64,000 nt of DNA from Galaxea fascicularis (Eukaryota; Cnidaria; Anthozoa; Scleractinia; Euphylliidae), in assembly GCA_948470475.1 (NCBI GenBank), contig OX419341.1:26371778-26435777 (forward strand). The letters run 5' to 3'. Every line of letters begins with the position of its first letter. Within the stretch, counting starts at the first letter, position 1. Made by a program: the position numbers and the translations under genes. Positions 34,248 to 46,600 of the stretch are shown here, piece by piece. Below the pieces are notes generated by a model. It did no database searches, was not told the origin of the DNA, and saw only the letters and a program-made list of their open reading frames with translations.

Positions 34248-36506
34248 ATGCCGGGAGATCCGAGCCCAAAAGGTAAGGTTTTTATTCTCTAAAGCGTTAG
34301 GATTGGTATCTTTTCGTCTGTAGGACTCACCTTCTGATGAAAAATGTGACAATGTTGGTTGAGAGGCAAAAAGTTTTACCGTGGTTTGGTTATTCTACCA
34401 TGTGTAACGTTGGTCAATATGGCGCTTCTTACATGTACAAACTGTTTTACCAGAAGTCACTGTTTTTTTGCGTTCATTCTTCACTCGACTCTATTTGATT
34501 TAAGGTTATTCTTAAGTTTCACTTCTTGTGAACTCGAAGATCGGTTTATTTCCGTTTCTAAGTCATTTACATATCAGTTCAATTCTTATTTTGCGAAGGG
34601 GAGAATCTATAGCTAACAACATTCTAGAAAATAAGCTTACGTAGAGCATGGCTTCGACCAATTGCTCACTGAAGGCTCAAATGTACAAAAAATTATTCCT
34701 CCGCCAACATGACGACGGAATTTCCATTTCCAAATGATATGCTACTGAATTGTGTTCCCACAAGATTACACGAAGAAAAAATTGTAAGGCAACAAAGAAA
34801 ATATTTATCTCCTGACTGACTATTGCTCCTCATACGTCAACATATGACTTTCCCTGGACGAAACATGATTTTCGCTACCATTTTAGGTTCTTCTGGTGGT
34901 ATTATAACTTACAATCACGATTCCGCTCGCGGATGGAACGATCCACCAACATTTGCGTTTTCTAACAACAAAACGGGTAACAGGCCGAAGTTAGATTTGA
35001 GGAAGAGAGTTTCCCATCAACAAGCTTTACATGGAGTTCAGACACCAAGTCCAAGTGTACAAACAGCTAATGCCGGAAACAGGGATGATATTGTAAATGG
35101 TGAGTTAAGGTTCTGTAGTAAATCGTGATTAACCTGGGATGCACGCCTTTACTTTCGTTTTGAAGAGAAAGACAGTAAAGGTTTAATAACAGGAAGATTA
35201 TAAGCTGAGGATTTCTATCACAGTGTTTGTATGCGAATCGGTAGTAAAAAAATGAGTGAAGCGCCTGTTCCTCAACGACAAATTATATTGCTAATTTATG
35301 GTAACTTTTAAAAAGATTACGATATTTTTTAATCTGTAAGACATGTTTTGATGTGACTCGCATCATCGTCAGTTACAAAGAGTATTTGAAAAATCGTTTG
35401 GACTTATAACAACCTAAATAAGCATGCGTAATTGAATATACCAACAAGTACAAATTAATAGCAAAGATAGAAGGCGTGAATGATGACAATGCTATAAAGC
35501 ACAAGTGTCAGATGGAAGTGATTAACTTGTTGATTCAAGTTGGGCTTTTCCCAGTTGATGTGCATAGCCTCCTTGAGTTTGAGTTGAAATGTTGTGGAGG
35601 CAGAATCGATGATTTCAAAGCTGTTTATGGAACAAGATTTGCGACAAGTCTCAGAACTTTGCAAATATTTAAAGATGTGAGAGAACTCATCAGAAGAGAG
35701 GTGTTCACAACATGTGTAGAAAAATTTTGACAAGTCTCACTGATGTAGCAAGCATTACAACATGCACAAGTGAATTTGTATACTATGCGTGAATAAAGCT
35801 CTCTAGGGATAGGGTCCTTCACTGTGAAAAGATTTCACAATTTGAAAGTAGTAAACACTAAATTGATGTCTAGATCTTTACAGTAACATTTATCAAGTTA
35901 GCATACTCTGAGAATTTTGGTACTAGGCACAGGGTTTCACTGACAAAATTTGAGGGATGTAGCCATGCCAGAAAATGTCATCTGGCTTTTCGAATTTTTT
36001 CATACATGCGACTCCAATTTTCCTTGCTAATGGAAAGGAATTACAGACAAATGTATGGAAAAATTAAAAATATGCAGTCCAGGATTGCATGTGGCTACTG
36101 CTTTAACATTTTGTCACATGTGTGATAGGCATGGGAAACATTGGTCAGTTGTTGAGGAAGCAACGTGTTGAAACCCTATGGTCAATCACTGAGTCACACA
36201 AGTTGTCTGCAATCCAGTGTTTTCTGATCTATAGGTTTTAACTATGATACATTGTTTAAGATATCAATCAGGACACTACGATAACCAACTATCAGACAAA
36301 CACGTGGGGCGCCAGTCAATTCCAGTGGTGTTCAAACTTTGATTTAAGTTTTTTCTTAAAAAGTCTGAGGGAAGAAGCTTTATAAAATAACTAAGATAGT
36401 ATGCGTGCTCTGATTGGCCGAGAGGCGTGTTTGCATGAGAGTATGTAAAGATGGTTGTGTGATGCGTTGTAGTTTTTAGAGGAAGTTATTTCATAAAAGC
36501 AATAGA

Positions 36507-36545
<39 letters not shown>

Positions 36546-39435
36546 AAGAGGGGTTGGGAGAATTCTCAACAGTTATGCAAATTCTCCCAACCCCTCTTGT
36601 GTTTATATCAGGCTATGCAAACACAGAAAATGTTTTCTATCACTTAATTGTTCTATCATTAATTAGTATCGCAAGTGCCTTATGTTTCTTAAAACAAACA
36701 AACTGTTTTTGTCAATTTTTCAGGTGTCGCTGGTTTGTCTCTTGATGGTGTCAGACAGCCAGTTTATACACCACCGCCAGTCACTACTGCATCACTGGGT
36801 AACAACATTTTAATCCCACATGTACCAACTACTTTTACAAGAAGCATATCCACCCCTTCATTCACCAGTGAAACCGCAACTAATTCAGCTGCGACTTCTG
36901 CACATTCAGGGCAAACAACAACTTCAGAAACTGTACATGCAAAATCAACAGAGAATTTATCAGGAAATCTTGGGCACCCACTGTTTCATCTAAAAGACCA
37001 TAGTTTTGAACCAGTAACAACTGCACACCTGCAAAGCATCCGCTCTACGGCAGAAATTGGCGACCATTTAGATTATCACCATGACAGTCACACCTCTAGA
37101 TCTCCGCAGCTTTTTCATCCAATTGCCTCACCCATAACAACTTCCCCTTCTGTGTCAAGTTATCAAGCCACACCGCCAGCTGTTCCTCTGCTGGGTCATG
37201 ACAATCATGCCTCACCACAGATTTTTCATCCAGTTACCCAACCTGTAACAACTGCCCCTTCTGCACCAAGTTATCAAGCTACACCGCCAGCTGTTTCCCC
37301 ATTAGGTCATGTTACACCTCCTCGTCCTCTGCCATACCAGTCGCCTTTAGGTCATGTAACACCACCTTTGTACCCTGTACGAGGTCAAAGCCCTATTCCA
37401 CCAACAATACCAGTGCAGGGGGGTGGAGTGGCTAATCAGCTTCCACCCCACAGTATGACCCCACCACCACCCCCAGGAAATCATGTATCAACGGGAGGAT
37501 CTTTAAGTGCTGGCAACACTCCCCGAAGTACATCACCATCTGGCCAAGAGGAAAATGGAGACAGTGCTAGTGTTAGTACAGTGGATGATAGGGAAGGACT
37601 AAAGATAACAATGGATGCCTTACAGGATGTTATGAACAAGCTTCATGCCACGTTAGAGGTCAGTGTAAATGTATAAGTAGTAATTCCTGAACAATATCTC
37701 AACAAAATTGGGGTGAATCACAGTTGCTTCATGAGTATTGTGATTGTATTGGAAGTTAGAAATGTTTTTTATGAAGAGAGGAAAACAGGTCTGAAGTATC
37801 CAAGGAAAAACCTTAACAGCAAGGTTGCAAAAAATTCATTTCATTGATGCCATCAGCTCTGAGAATTGAACATGTGCCAGTACTGTATGTAAGCCACATG
37901 TACCCATCAAATACAAATTTGATGGAGTGAAACTACAACAGTCCAGATCATTGGTAACATCAAGCTATTAAGTTGTAAAAAGCATTCCATTTTACAGCCC
38001 TTGATAATAACCCTGACAGTATACCAAACACAGTACTGTTGAAGAGGCAACAGGAAGATAATGTCTATTTGTACTTGTTTTGCCTCTGAAGTGGAAATCC
38101 CTGGCTCTCAGCCCTTAATGACCTACTACTTGTTTTGCAGAAAAGAGTCGCAGATGACATATCAAGAAGGCTTCAAGTGATGTCTCAGAGCTGGAGTAAT
38201 GGGAAACTAAGCCAAGGAGTTAAAAGCAGAATGATAAAGCTTGCAAAGGGTAATTGTTGGTTCCCCAGAGCAGTGTTATGTAATGGCAGTGCAATCTCCT
38301 GTAAGGGTTAATGCACCTATCAATGGTTTGCCTGAGGATGAGGGGGCAGGCAACTCCAAGGGAATTTGACATTATCTTTCAGGGCCCGGTTGTTTGAAAG
38401 CCGATTAACGCTAATCCAAGATTAAAAGTTAATCAAGGAGGTTATTTCTATGTCCCCAAACGTTGTTCAATTCTGTTATTCTGCAACATTTTAGATTAGG
38501 GGAATTCAATCCTGAAAAACAAAAAGCAGCGGAAACGACTTTCGTCCAAAAGTGAAAGACTGCAACCAAAGTTGACACTAATCCTGGATTTGGTTAATCG
38601 GCGTTTGAACAACCGGGCCCAGGTTTTTAAATGTCAATTTCCCCACCCTTGGGTCTCCATTGTCAGATTCCCTCCCACCCACCCCCACCCCCCCAAACCA
38701 ATGATAGGTGCATAAATGGAAGGATTGAGACAGAGAGGGCCATTTACTGTATGCAAGAGACATGTTGTTTGATATTGATTACAATGTCACAGTATGGCAC
38801 TAATGCCAGTCATTCATGTTTAGCTCTAGATGATGGTAATGTTGAAGAGGCACATCAGATTCATGTTTCACTCATGGTGGACTTCGTAGCAGAGGTAGGC
38901 ATTAGAGTTCAGCAGATAAATTGAATGGGTTGGTGCAAAAAGGGTGCAGGTGATGATTTTTGAACATTTCAACTTCCTTGAAATTTGTTCTTCTATGGCT
39001 TACAGGCTGGTTATTATGTCAGAGACTTAGGTCGGCAGTGGTTGAGTTCCTTTATTTGTTTTCAGAAAACATCATTTCAGTGCTTATTTTCCAAATTCAG
39101 GCCTTTGAATAAAAAAAATAACTGCAGACTTAAGTTTCTGACACGGTAACTAGTCTGTAGGCCAATGAAGATTGAATTTCAGGTAGCTTGAAATTTTAGG
39201 CAAAATCGTCCCTTATGCTGTTATTGCACCAAGCCCTTCAATTTATTAATTGAGGTAAAAACAGTTGATTTAATTATTGCTTTGTGATCCACAAACACTC
39301 CATCTCCACAGCAGGAACAATAATTTACTGGTGATCTAATTCCTTTTCTTCTCTTAGGTAAATCAATGGATGGTAGCAGTCAAGAAATTGATTAATCTAG
39401 TTCACTCATCAAATGCATTTCCAACTCGCTCCTGA
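34248..39435 (+). CDS. SRA1: Steroid receptor RNA activator protein (SRA1/SRAP), enlarged
   Basis: SRA1-domain protein; in vertebrates the locus makes both a coregulatory RNA and a protein whose C-terminal helical bundle is related to that of Sec31. Exons: 34248-34272, 34887-35099, 36724-37658, 38141-38249, 38824-38894, 39358-39435, giving 476 aa (human about 236). The start is the ATG at 34248; the ATG at 34238 gives the wrong phase at the first junction. N-terminal signature ARGWNDPPTF is at about residues 23-32. The C-terminal domain (about 370-465) has KRVADDISRRL, HVSLMVDFVAEVNQWM and VAVKKLI, all close to human. The excess length is almost entirely exon 3: 311 codons rich in Pro, Thr and Ser, with internal repeats around SYQATPPAV and LGHVTPP. 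Tail-to-tail with EPHX2. Confidence 0.92.
35480..35822 (-). pseudogene. Relic of a retroelement GIY-YIG endonuclease region
   Basis: Two overlapping minus-strand frames carry consecutive pieces: one with IVYKFTCACCNACYISET (about 35822-35740), the other with FKYLQSSETCR and ASTTFQLKLKEAMHINWEKP (about 35690-35500). This order (YKF-C-CxxCYIG-like, then HIFKHL-, then AxTxFxLxIxEAxHIxWxxPxLNxQ) is that of the GIY-YIG region at the end of Penelope-like and related retroelement polyproteins in cnidarians. The frame shift between the pieces and the missing reverse transcriptase show a dead fragment. It lies antisense in SRA1 intron 2. Confidence 0.55.
36501..36640. mobile_element. Palindromic hairpin element in SRA1 intron 2
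   Basis: TGTGTTTGCATAGCCTGATA...GGGGTTGGGAGAATT (to about 36564) is mirrored by AATTCTCCCAACCCC...TATCAGGCTATGCAAACACA (from about 36580), with outer AATAGAAAAC/GTTTTCTAT. The loop is about 15 bp. The right end is about 80 bp before SRA1 exon 3. Confidence 0.7.
38392..38620. mobile_element. MITE with GGGCCCGGTTGTT-type TIRs
   Basis: Left terminus GGGCCCGGTTGTTTGAAAGC and right terminus (reverse complement) GGGCCCGGTTGTTCAAACGC; the TIR continues through GATTAAC-rich sequence. 229 bp, non-coding. Related degenerate text (TTAATCxxGGTTAAA motifs after CCCTGGTTCCTGAAAAG) lies at about 32421-32580. In SRA1 intron 4. Confidence 0.7.
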
Positions 39436-39633
39436 TGACAAATCCAAACATTTCAAGTTGTTGGAGGTGTGGGAAAGACGCTGGGCATTTGAAATCTACA
39501 GCTGGAGCTGGATTGACTAGACATGTATTGAAATTATCAGTAGGATCTTCACATTTGAATGTTTATTAGGGAAGAGGTTTTCAGTTGTAAAATAGATATA
39601 AAATCCTAATCCTAATTATTATAATTGCATTGT

Positions 39634-39718
39634 TTAACCTTTTCACTCCCGATAGTGCCAAATGGCACTTATAGATTTTACTCGTCAATGGAGAACCCCT
39701 TGGGAGTTAAAGGGTTAA
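39634..39718 (-). mobile_element. Family B MITE copy 4 (inverted, internally deleted)
   Basis: TTAACCTTTTCACTCCCGA...GTGCCAAATGGCAC...CCTTGGGAGTTAAAGGGTTAA matches the reverse complement of 18995-19104. It lacks the GTTAGACAGAG segment, which makes it about 25 bp shorter. Confidence 0.6.
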
Positions 39719-39876
39719 AAGATCAGAGTTTCCCTCTCACTGTTACTTAAGCCAACTGTCACAATATTTATGACAGGGTTTTGGAATCTACTTCTAGTAC
39801 AGTTTTGTTTTACAGTTAAATTATTGACAGTTTTGTTTTGAGACTTTCTTTTTGCCTTGATTATTATTATTATTAT

Positions 39877-40084
39877 TTAACCCTTTAAAACCTAATATCA
39901 GCATCTATATTCTCCACACTCATCCATACATTTTCTATGGTAATGATGAGAAGAATTTGTTAACCAATCAAGGCCTTTGTTACTTGTTGATCACTTCCTT
40001 TTTTCTCACAACCTTTGTTTGATTGAGCAGTGTTGCCATGAGGAGAAATTAAACATTGATCACTCGTAGGGGTTAAAGGGTTAA
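39877..40084. mobile_element. TTAA-bounded repeat, family C copy 1
   Basis: Starts TTAACCCTTTAAAACC, contains CATACATTTTCTATGGTAAT and GTTTGATTGAGCAGTGTTGCC, broken here as GTTTGATTGAGC then AGTGTTGCC, and ends GGGGTTAAAGGGTTAA. A second copy is at 48794-49004. Confidence 0.6.
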
Positions 40085-40506
40085 AATATTTAACATGTAT
40101 GCACAGGCCCTTACAACTTCCAGTATTTACAAATAGATTAGTGTGAACTCTGTTGATGATAAATTCCTTCCTTGGTACAAATTTAACTGGGCTAAATGTT
40201 GTCAGGTAGCTACACACCATGTATCAAAAGGTTAGACATTGTTACAGAGAAATTACAAATATTTTATTTTGAAAAGAATACCTGTGAAACTATTTTATTT
40301 TCTCAAATGTAGTTTAACTTAGGGTAAGTTTTACTGGAAAAAATGCAGTTGAGGACACCTTAGTGAAATGTTACTTGTAAAACGGCATTTTTTCCTCAAA
40401 CGTATTGTCTTACACTGTCTGCGTGTGATTCAAAAGGGAGGTCTTAGAATAAAGCGACATTCAGATTTGAAACGCTTTACCCAACACTCCGATTTTAAAT
40501 GAAAAA

Positions 40507-40540
<34 letters not shown>

Positions 40541-40943
40541 AAGAAGGTGAACAATCATGATTTTTGACAGATTGTCTTGATTAACTCCCATATTTATAAG
40601 TTGTAGTGATCAATCCTAGTTTAGTCATGGTAAATGTTGCAAAGGTGTATTACTCTGACTATCTGAAATTTGAAAACATGCCTTTAAACGAACCATTACT
40701 TATGATACATAACAACCGAGTAATTAGCTTATCATAAAATAATAACAATCAAGTAATTTGTAGTTAGAAAGTCATAAAGTCATAACTACCGGTATGTATT
40801 TATACTAAATACAAATAATTGTGTAATGGTGAAAGAACTTTCTGTGGGAGGAATTGTGGGAAAAACAGCAAACTCGGGGTGGATTTAATAAATGAAACTT
40901 GCCTGAATTTCTGGAATGCTGCCGCATAAGATGTAGTGTGGTA

Positions 40944-41263
40944 CAGTTGAACGTCAATTATCTGCACCCTGATTATCTGGACTTTTCGCATCATATTTTC
41001 ATTGTATGCGAAATGTAATGTTTTGATGCACTAGAACTTGTTTGATTTCAGTAACTGCAATGAAGATTGAATACGTAGAGACTGGAGTGAACAGTTAGTG
41101 TTTTTCCATTACTTTTAGGCAATGCAAACCTGTGAGAATAGACCCAAACTTTAATTTATTCTTGTCTTTGTGTAACTTTATTGAATAAAATATTCATATT
41201 TTCTGTTATCCAGACTTTTTTTCAGGTCTTCCAACAAGTCCAGATAATCAGTGTTTGACCGTG
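40944..41263. mobile_element. Decayed pogo/Tigger-like MITE, copy 3
   Basis: CAGTTGAACGTCAATTATC at the left (preceded by TA at 40942-40943) and, in reverse complement at the right, CGGTCAAACACTGATTATC. These are diverged versions of the termini at 2638 and 55616. Inner TTATCTGGAC and GTCCAGATAA repeats agree. About 320 bp. Confidence 0.6.
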
Positions 41264-42663
41264 CTTTTTCTCAGTCACTGCTTATAATCAAACATGCAAG
41301 TCATGAGTCACAATAAAGAAAAATATCACAGCGTGAAAATGTTACAAGTTTTGATCCAACTAGTAGTATATCTTGAATTACATTAGGGGATGAGCAAAAG
41401 AATGTTCACTCCAATTAACTAACCTGAATAATTTAGTGATCTCAGAGTTTTATGGTTTCACCCTGAACTGTTTTCTAAAATCAACTTGTCCCTGGAGCTG
41501 ACATTTGTAGTGTTATTTCACTGACCACAATAGCCATGCTGATCAGAAGTACATATTATACCAAATGAAGAGGTTTGTTTTTTAAAGAAACTGATTCTGT
41601 GTCAGTGGAGGAGTGGTAAATGCAAATCTGAGTTGATAATGTAAATCAACCAGCACAAAGAGACGAAAAAGGACTCTACAGTGGTCAATTTACAATTATA
41701 TCAACTAAACTTTTGTTTATGCCATTTTCTCTTGCCTCCTCGAAGTGTGGTGTCAGTAAGATTGAAATAAACCAGGCTTAAGGAGTATTTCCAAAGCAGC
41801 CCTGTACAAGCCTGGTTGTTGAGAAGTTGTTTGTTCCCAAAAAAGTTGAGCTACTTCATGGTGTCCTACAAATTTACCCAGGGCCCCAGCCCCCCAACCA
41901 CCTCTGGAAATTCCAAATAAAACAACCCCATTTCTAGGGTTAACCTGAGTAATTACATTTTCTTAGTAAATTGGTTATCAAGAGGAGCATCGTGGGAATG
42001 ATCCCATATTTAAGCCAAAAACTTTCAGTGTCTCATTCATAAATTGCAAAGTTCTGGATCACTACTGAAATGAAATCAAGCTAGTAAAATAATTTCAAAG
42101 GAAAAATTAAGCAATTGGTTATTCCTAGTTTCATCTAAGATTCAAGGGACTTATTTTCGAATTGGTATCCATCAACCTCGTTCATGGAATCTCTCTTCTT
42201 CCTGTCCCATCTCGCTCCAGGGGATGAGAAGAGGAGAGCCCCTGGGAATGAGGTTGGGCATCCATTTTCATCCTGGCTGCAACTGGCCAAAAACATTTCC
42301 ACAAAGACATTTGGTGGCCATCATTTTCCGTTTGCCATCAACAGACAGGTCTCCTCGGATTCCCAGAGTTTTATAAGACACTGCCCCCTTTAAGACTCTA
42401 GTCTTCTTGCATATTACCTCATTCAGGGAAGCTATGGGAATTTTCTGAAAAATATGCATATTTCTGCCTTATGGCCTAACCTATCTGAGAGGAGGATACT
42501 AACAAAAAAACATCCAGTAACTATTTCACTCTGATAGCTCAACTGTAATATTCTTAAGCTGGCACAATGAAAAAACATGAAAGGTCAAAGTGGGTGATAA
42601 TGGACCGTCACGCCCCACCCTTTACTGTTGCGATATAAAACACCTTCAAATGTGAGCTTAACA

Positions 42664-43012
42664 CCTGCCGACTGGTTAGCTCAGTTGGTAGAGCTCCAGA
42701 CTGACCTGCGGGAGGTCATGGGTTCAAACCCTGGCCTGACCAACACTCAGGGTCTTTAAATAACTGAGGAGAAAGTGCTTCCTTTGCAATGACATCTGCG
42801 AATGGTTAGACTTTCTAGTCTTCTCAGACAAGGATGATAAACTGGAGGTCCCGTCTCACAACTCTCCACAATTAATTCTGTGGGACGTTAAAGAACCACT
42901 AGGGACGTAACGAACCCTGGCTGTGACCACCCCTGGTGCTTGGGCCCGCAGTAATTGGCGCTTGCTGTTGCGGTGTCCCTGCCAGCTTGGCGAAGTTAAA
43001 TAAATAAATACT
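42664..43012 (+). repeat. tRNA-derived SINE, family S, near full length
   Basis: Head GGTTAGCTCAGTTGGTAGAG (A-box) and GGTTCAAACCC (B-box), then the body ACCAACACTCAGGGTCTTTAA, broken here as ACCAACACTC then AGGGTCTTTAA, then GTCCCGTCTCACAAC, GTGGGACGTTAAAGAACC and GGCTGTGACCACCCC. It ends in an AAATAAATAAAT tail. The GGACGTTAAAGAACC stretch is the intact version of the target split by the insertion at 47266-47933. Confidence 0.75.
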
Positions 43013-43672
43013 ACATGCAAGTTAAAGCTTCTGTGGCATGTTTGAAAGACTCACACAAAGACTTGTTGAAATTCAATTTTTTTTTGCACAGAAGACTATA
43101 TACGAAGACTTAATACCCAAGGGCTCTATGAATGAAGAAGTTTAAACTGCAACTACCAAACGAAGTTTTCTTTAACAACTGTAAAAGTCATGTTCAAGTT
43201 ATTCAAGTTCACGTTATTTAATTATTTATTTCATGCAAAATAAATTACAGATAGACTGAGCCGCTGGGCCGGTAAAGAATGGGAGTATGATTATAAAAGA
43301 ATGGTTCACTACAACTTAAGGTCATTCCCCAGAAATAGAAGTCACAATATAATTTATTTGACTCTTTGCCAGGTGGTTGTCAACGTCAAGAACATCAAAT
43401 AAATGCAATAAAAAGAGAGGGTCCCTGTGTCCATTTTCATGCTTTGAGGCTTTAGTTTATACCTACTTTGGTGAATTGTTAGCACAGTTTTAAGGATAAT
43501 TATAGTAAAGATGCACTATCCAATTCAGGGGAATTACCTTAAAATGATTTGTATGTGTCTAACAATGATTCAATATTCAAGGTGAATAGTAATATAGTTC
43601 TCTAACAAAAGAGCACATATTTTCTATATAATTATATCATTTTGTAAAAATTTATTGACAATCCATGGCCTC

Positions 43673-46600
43673 TCACAATTTGGATGAATCAGACTGCATT
43701 GAGTGAACTTTGTTTAACCACTCCACCATAATTCTGTTGAGCTCTAAAGGACTGTAGAAAAAAAAAACATAAGCATTAAGAAAGCATCAAGCTGACTGGT
43801 CAACATAAATAATATCACTTAATTTACAAATTACTGTACCACTCCAGGGTCACAAAGTGAGATGCCTCTTCAATATGTGCTCGATCCAGCTTTGGTACCT
43901 TAAAAACAACATGTTGACAAAAAGATGTGGGTCAGAGTTGTGCAACGTATCTTTAACTAACAAACATTACAATAAAAATTAATTGTAACACTAAAAAAGT
44001 GCAACTTAGAGGGACTGGAGAACACTGACTTCACAACTGAATGGGATTTTTATACCTGTCAGTTTGGGATATTAATCCGATACTGTTATAGTCTAACCAG
44101 CTAAACTAACAAAGCCAAATAAACATATGATTACAGAGTTGTCAAAAGGCTTTGGTGACTGTGATATCACCGGGTACTTTCCTAGTTTCACTGGCCATGA
44201 TTTGCCAGTAAAAAGAGAAAATGTAAGAGGGGGGGGGGGGGGAGGAATTGTGTTGTTACCCCCTCAGTGCCGTCTACTTTCCTACATGCACATTCTCCTT
44301 TTACTTAAATTCTTTTGACAACCCTGTGATTATTTTAACAAATATTAAACTTCAGTATGAAGTCATATATCGATAGATGATGAGCAAATGATAATAAACG
44401 CATAATGTATGGTTCCAGGAAATGTTAAGGCATTGGCAAAGTCTTAAAAGCAGAGATTCTAAAGAATAAAATCATCAGCTGCAATTTCCAGGATACTGGT
44501 GGGTATCTAAACCATAAAAAAACTTCCTTGTGGGTGGGGGGTTGTATTTTTTTTTTAAATAACTTAGAAGAGGACGAATTTAATGTATTGCATCTAGCAT
44601 CTGAACTGTGACAAGTGATACTTATCATATCAGCTAACTTTCCAGTCTTGGTTAAAGAAGATGTTTTCTTACCCACTGCTCCATTTTGGCACAAAACTGT
44701 GGTTTGATGAGAGAGTCCTTTCCTGTAGTGATCATTAAACTTGGTTGCTGCACCTGCAAGAATGGAAAACAGAGAAATCTTCATTTACTATACACCATGA
44801 TCAGACTTTGTTGTCAGCCATTCTGCACAGCATGAACATCAGAGAACATTACCTTACGCCCAGATATCTTGCAATTCCATTGCCAGTCCTTCTCCATGGT
44901 TCTGTACCAATTTAAGGGCCCTCTAAATAAAACATTTAAGATTTGCCTTTTTTCAGCTATTATGATCTTCACAATAATAATTATTATTAAGAAAATGAAT
45001 GTTTCCTATATATAGTGTTACATTCTTGCAAATTATACGGTAATTAATATTTGACAATAACAATAATAAATTCTAGAATCAGATTATTCCTTTTGTTAAC
45101 TTCCTATTTTTTGTTAACTGACCTGCATAGTAAGCATTCAGTGGTCTTGTGTTGAATAATAAGTACTCAAGCAGTAAATAATTTATATATCCTGAAAATC
45201 TTCATAATCAACACTACTTTAATATGGCTGGTAATCAATTAGATGTACCTAAATCCTGTTTTGGAATACATTTCTGCAAAATACTTCAGGTCATCGAGTG
45301 AGAGAATCCAGCTTCTCTCTATCTTGTCTGACACTCCAACAAAGAGCCCACCTTAAGAAACAAAGCTCCACTGTAATATTACATGTGCGCACAAGACCCT
45401 TAATTGGTAAGGTTTCTGAGAACTGCAGAAACGTGCAACTGTATGGAAGGCTGGATTCTTGAAGGGACATCAGAAAATCATTGTTAATGTACAAGAACCA
45501 AAAGAAACAGGACTAGTGTGGGAATTCATGGAGAAGGAGGTGAGATGTAAGACAGAGGGGATGGAGACAAGGAAATGAAAACTGGAAGAGAAAACAGTGA
45601 GAACCCGGAGAGAATGTGGTGGAAGCTGGGACAAACAGAATTTGTGAAGTGACTGACATATGAAAATTAATTTTTGCCCAGTTCAAGAAAATTACCATGA
45701 TATGATTTGAAACATCCAAGGTAAGTGTGGGGACTGTGAACAAAAAGTGCACAGTCAGGAAGTTTGCATGATCTCTGTTCCTCCCAGATCTCTACATTCA
45801 CATCAACTATTAACTAATGGACATTTTTTTTATTTTCCTTGAGTAGAGAAATGTTACCAGAACATCAAATTAACTAAACATCAAGCAAGAGCTTCAGATC
45901 CCCTAAAATGCTATTAAAGTACTACTACTACACACCTCTTTCCAAAACATCAGCAGTGCGCAATTTAAGCTGAAGAGAAAAATTCAAAATTTAAATTCTC
46001 ATTTGCCAGCCCTACACATTTTGTACAGAAGTAGTGGGGAGAAGTTGTTAAAATATCAAGCAAATTCATCTTGTGTGATACTGTCCTTAATTCTCGTGAC
46101 CAATCTGTTTTATAAAGCAATGAAGATCTGAGAAGGAGAAATTTCATACTGATCACTGTTAGGGTTAATTATCATTAATTATTACTATCATGACGTAGTA
46201 CCGGTAATATTCACCACTAGCTTATCAAATAGATCTTACATGCCTTAGCATCATAAATCTTTGGTTATCACTAATTCTGTTTCCTTTCATAGTACTTCCT
46301 TAAAAACGTTATTCCCTCTGAAGGAAAAAGGAGAATATTGTGAGGGCTTTCAATAAGATTTGTAGCAGGTGCATACCCCTGTGATAGAAGGCAACTGATG
46401 CAATCAAAGTGGTCATTTTAATAGTGTTATATTTTTCAAGTATTTGTTTCAAGACCCAACATGGCCAAGTAGCTGGTGACTTGATTATTTAGAGACTGCT
46501 GAGCTCTGGCAGTAGCTGGCTTCTATTCAATGAAAGCCCTGTGGTAGACAGTGACTTCTTAAAATTCTTGTCAAAAAGGAATTCAAATGACAGTGTGATT

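Larger units (their letters stand above)
39436..43672. other. Convergent intergenic region between SRA1 and EPHX2
   Basis: Holds both 3' UTRs and repeats: family B and C elements at 39634-40084, an (ATT)n tract near 40507-40538, a decayed pogo-like MITE at 40944-41263, and a SINE at 42664-43012. AATAAA at 40448-40453 could serve SRA1; TTTATT at 43353-43358 would read AATAAA for EPHX2 on the minus strand. A stretch near 42200-42260 (CTCCAGGGGATGAGAAGAGG) looks repetitive. No gene seen. Confidence 0.5.

Noticed and set aside
34238..34272. Earlier ATG as the SRA1 start
   Set aside because: It leaves phase 2 at the first junction, whereas the next exon needs phase 1 to read into the GWNDPP segment.
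42664..42740. Functional tRNA gene
   Set aside because: A- and B-boxes are present, but the stems do not pair as in a tRNA, and the sequence continues into a SINE body found in several copies.
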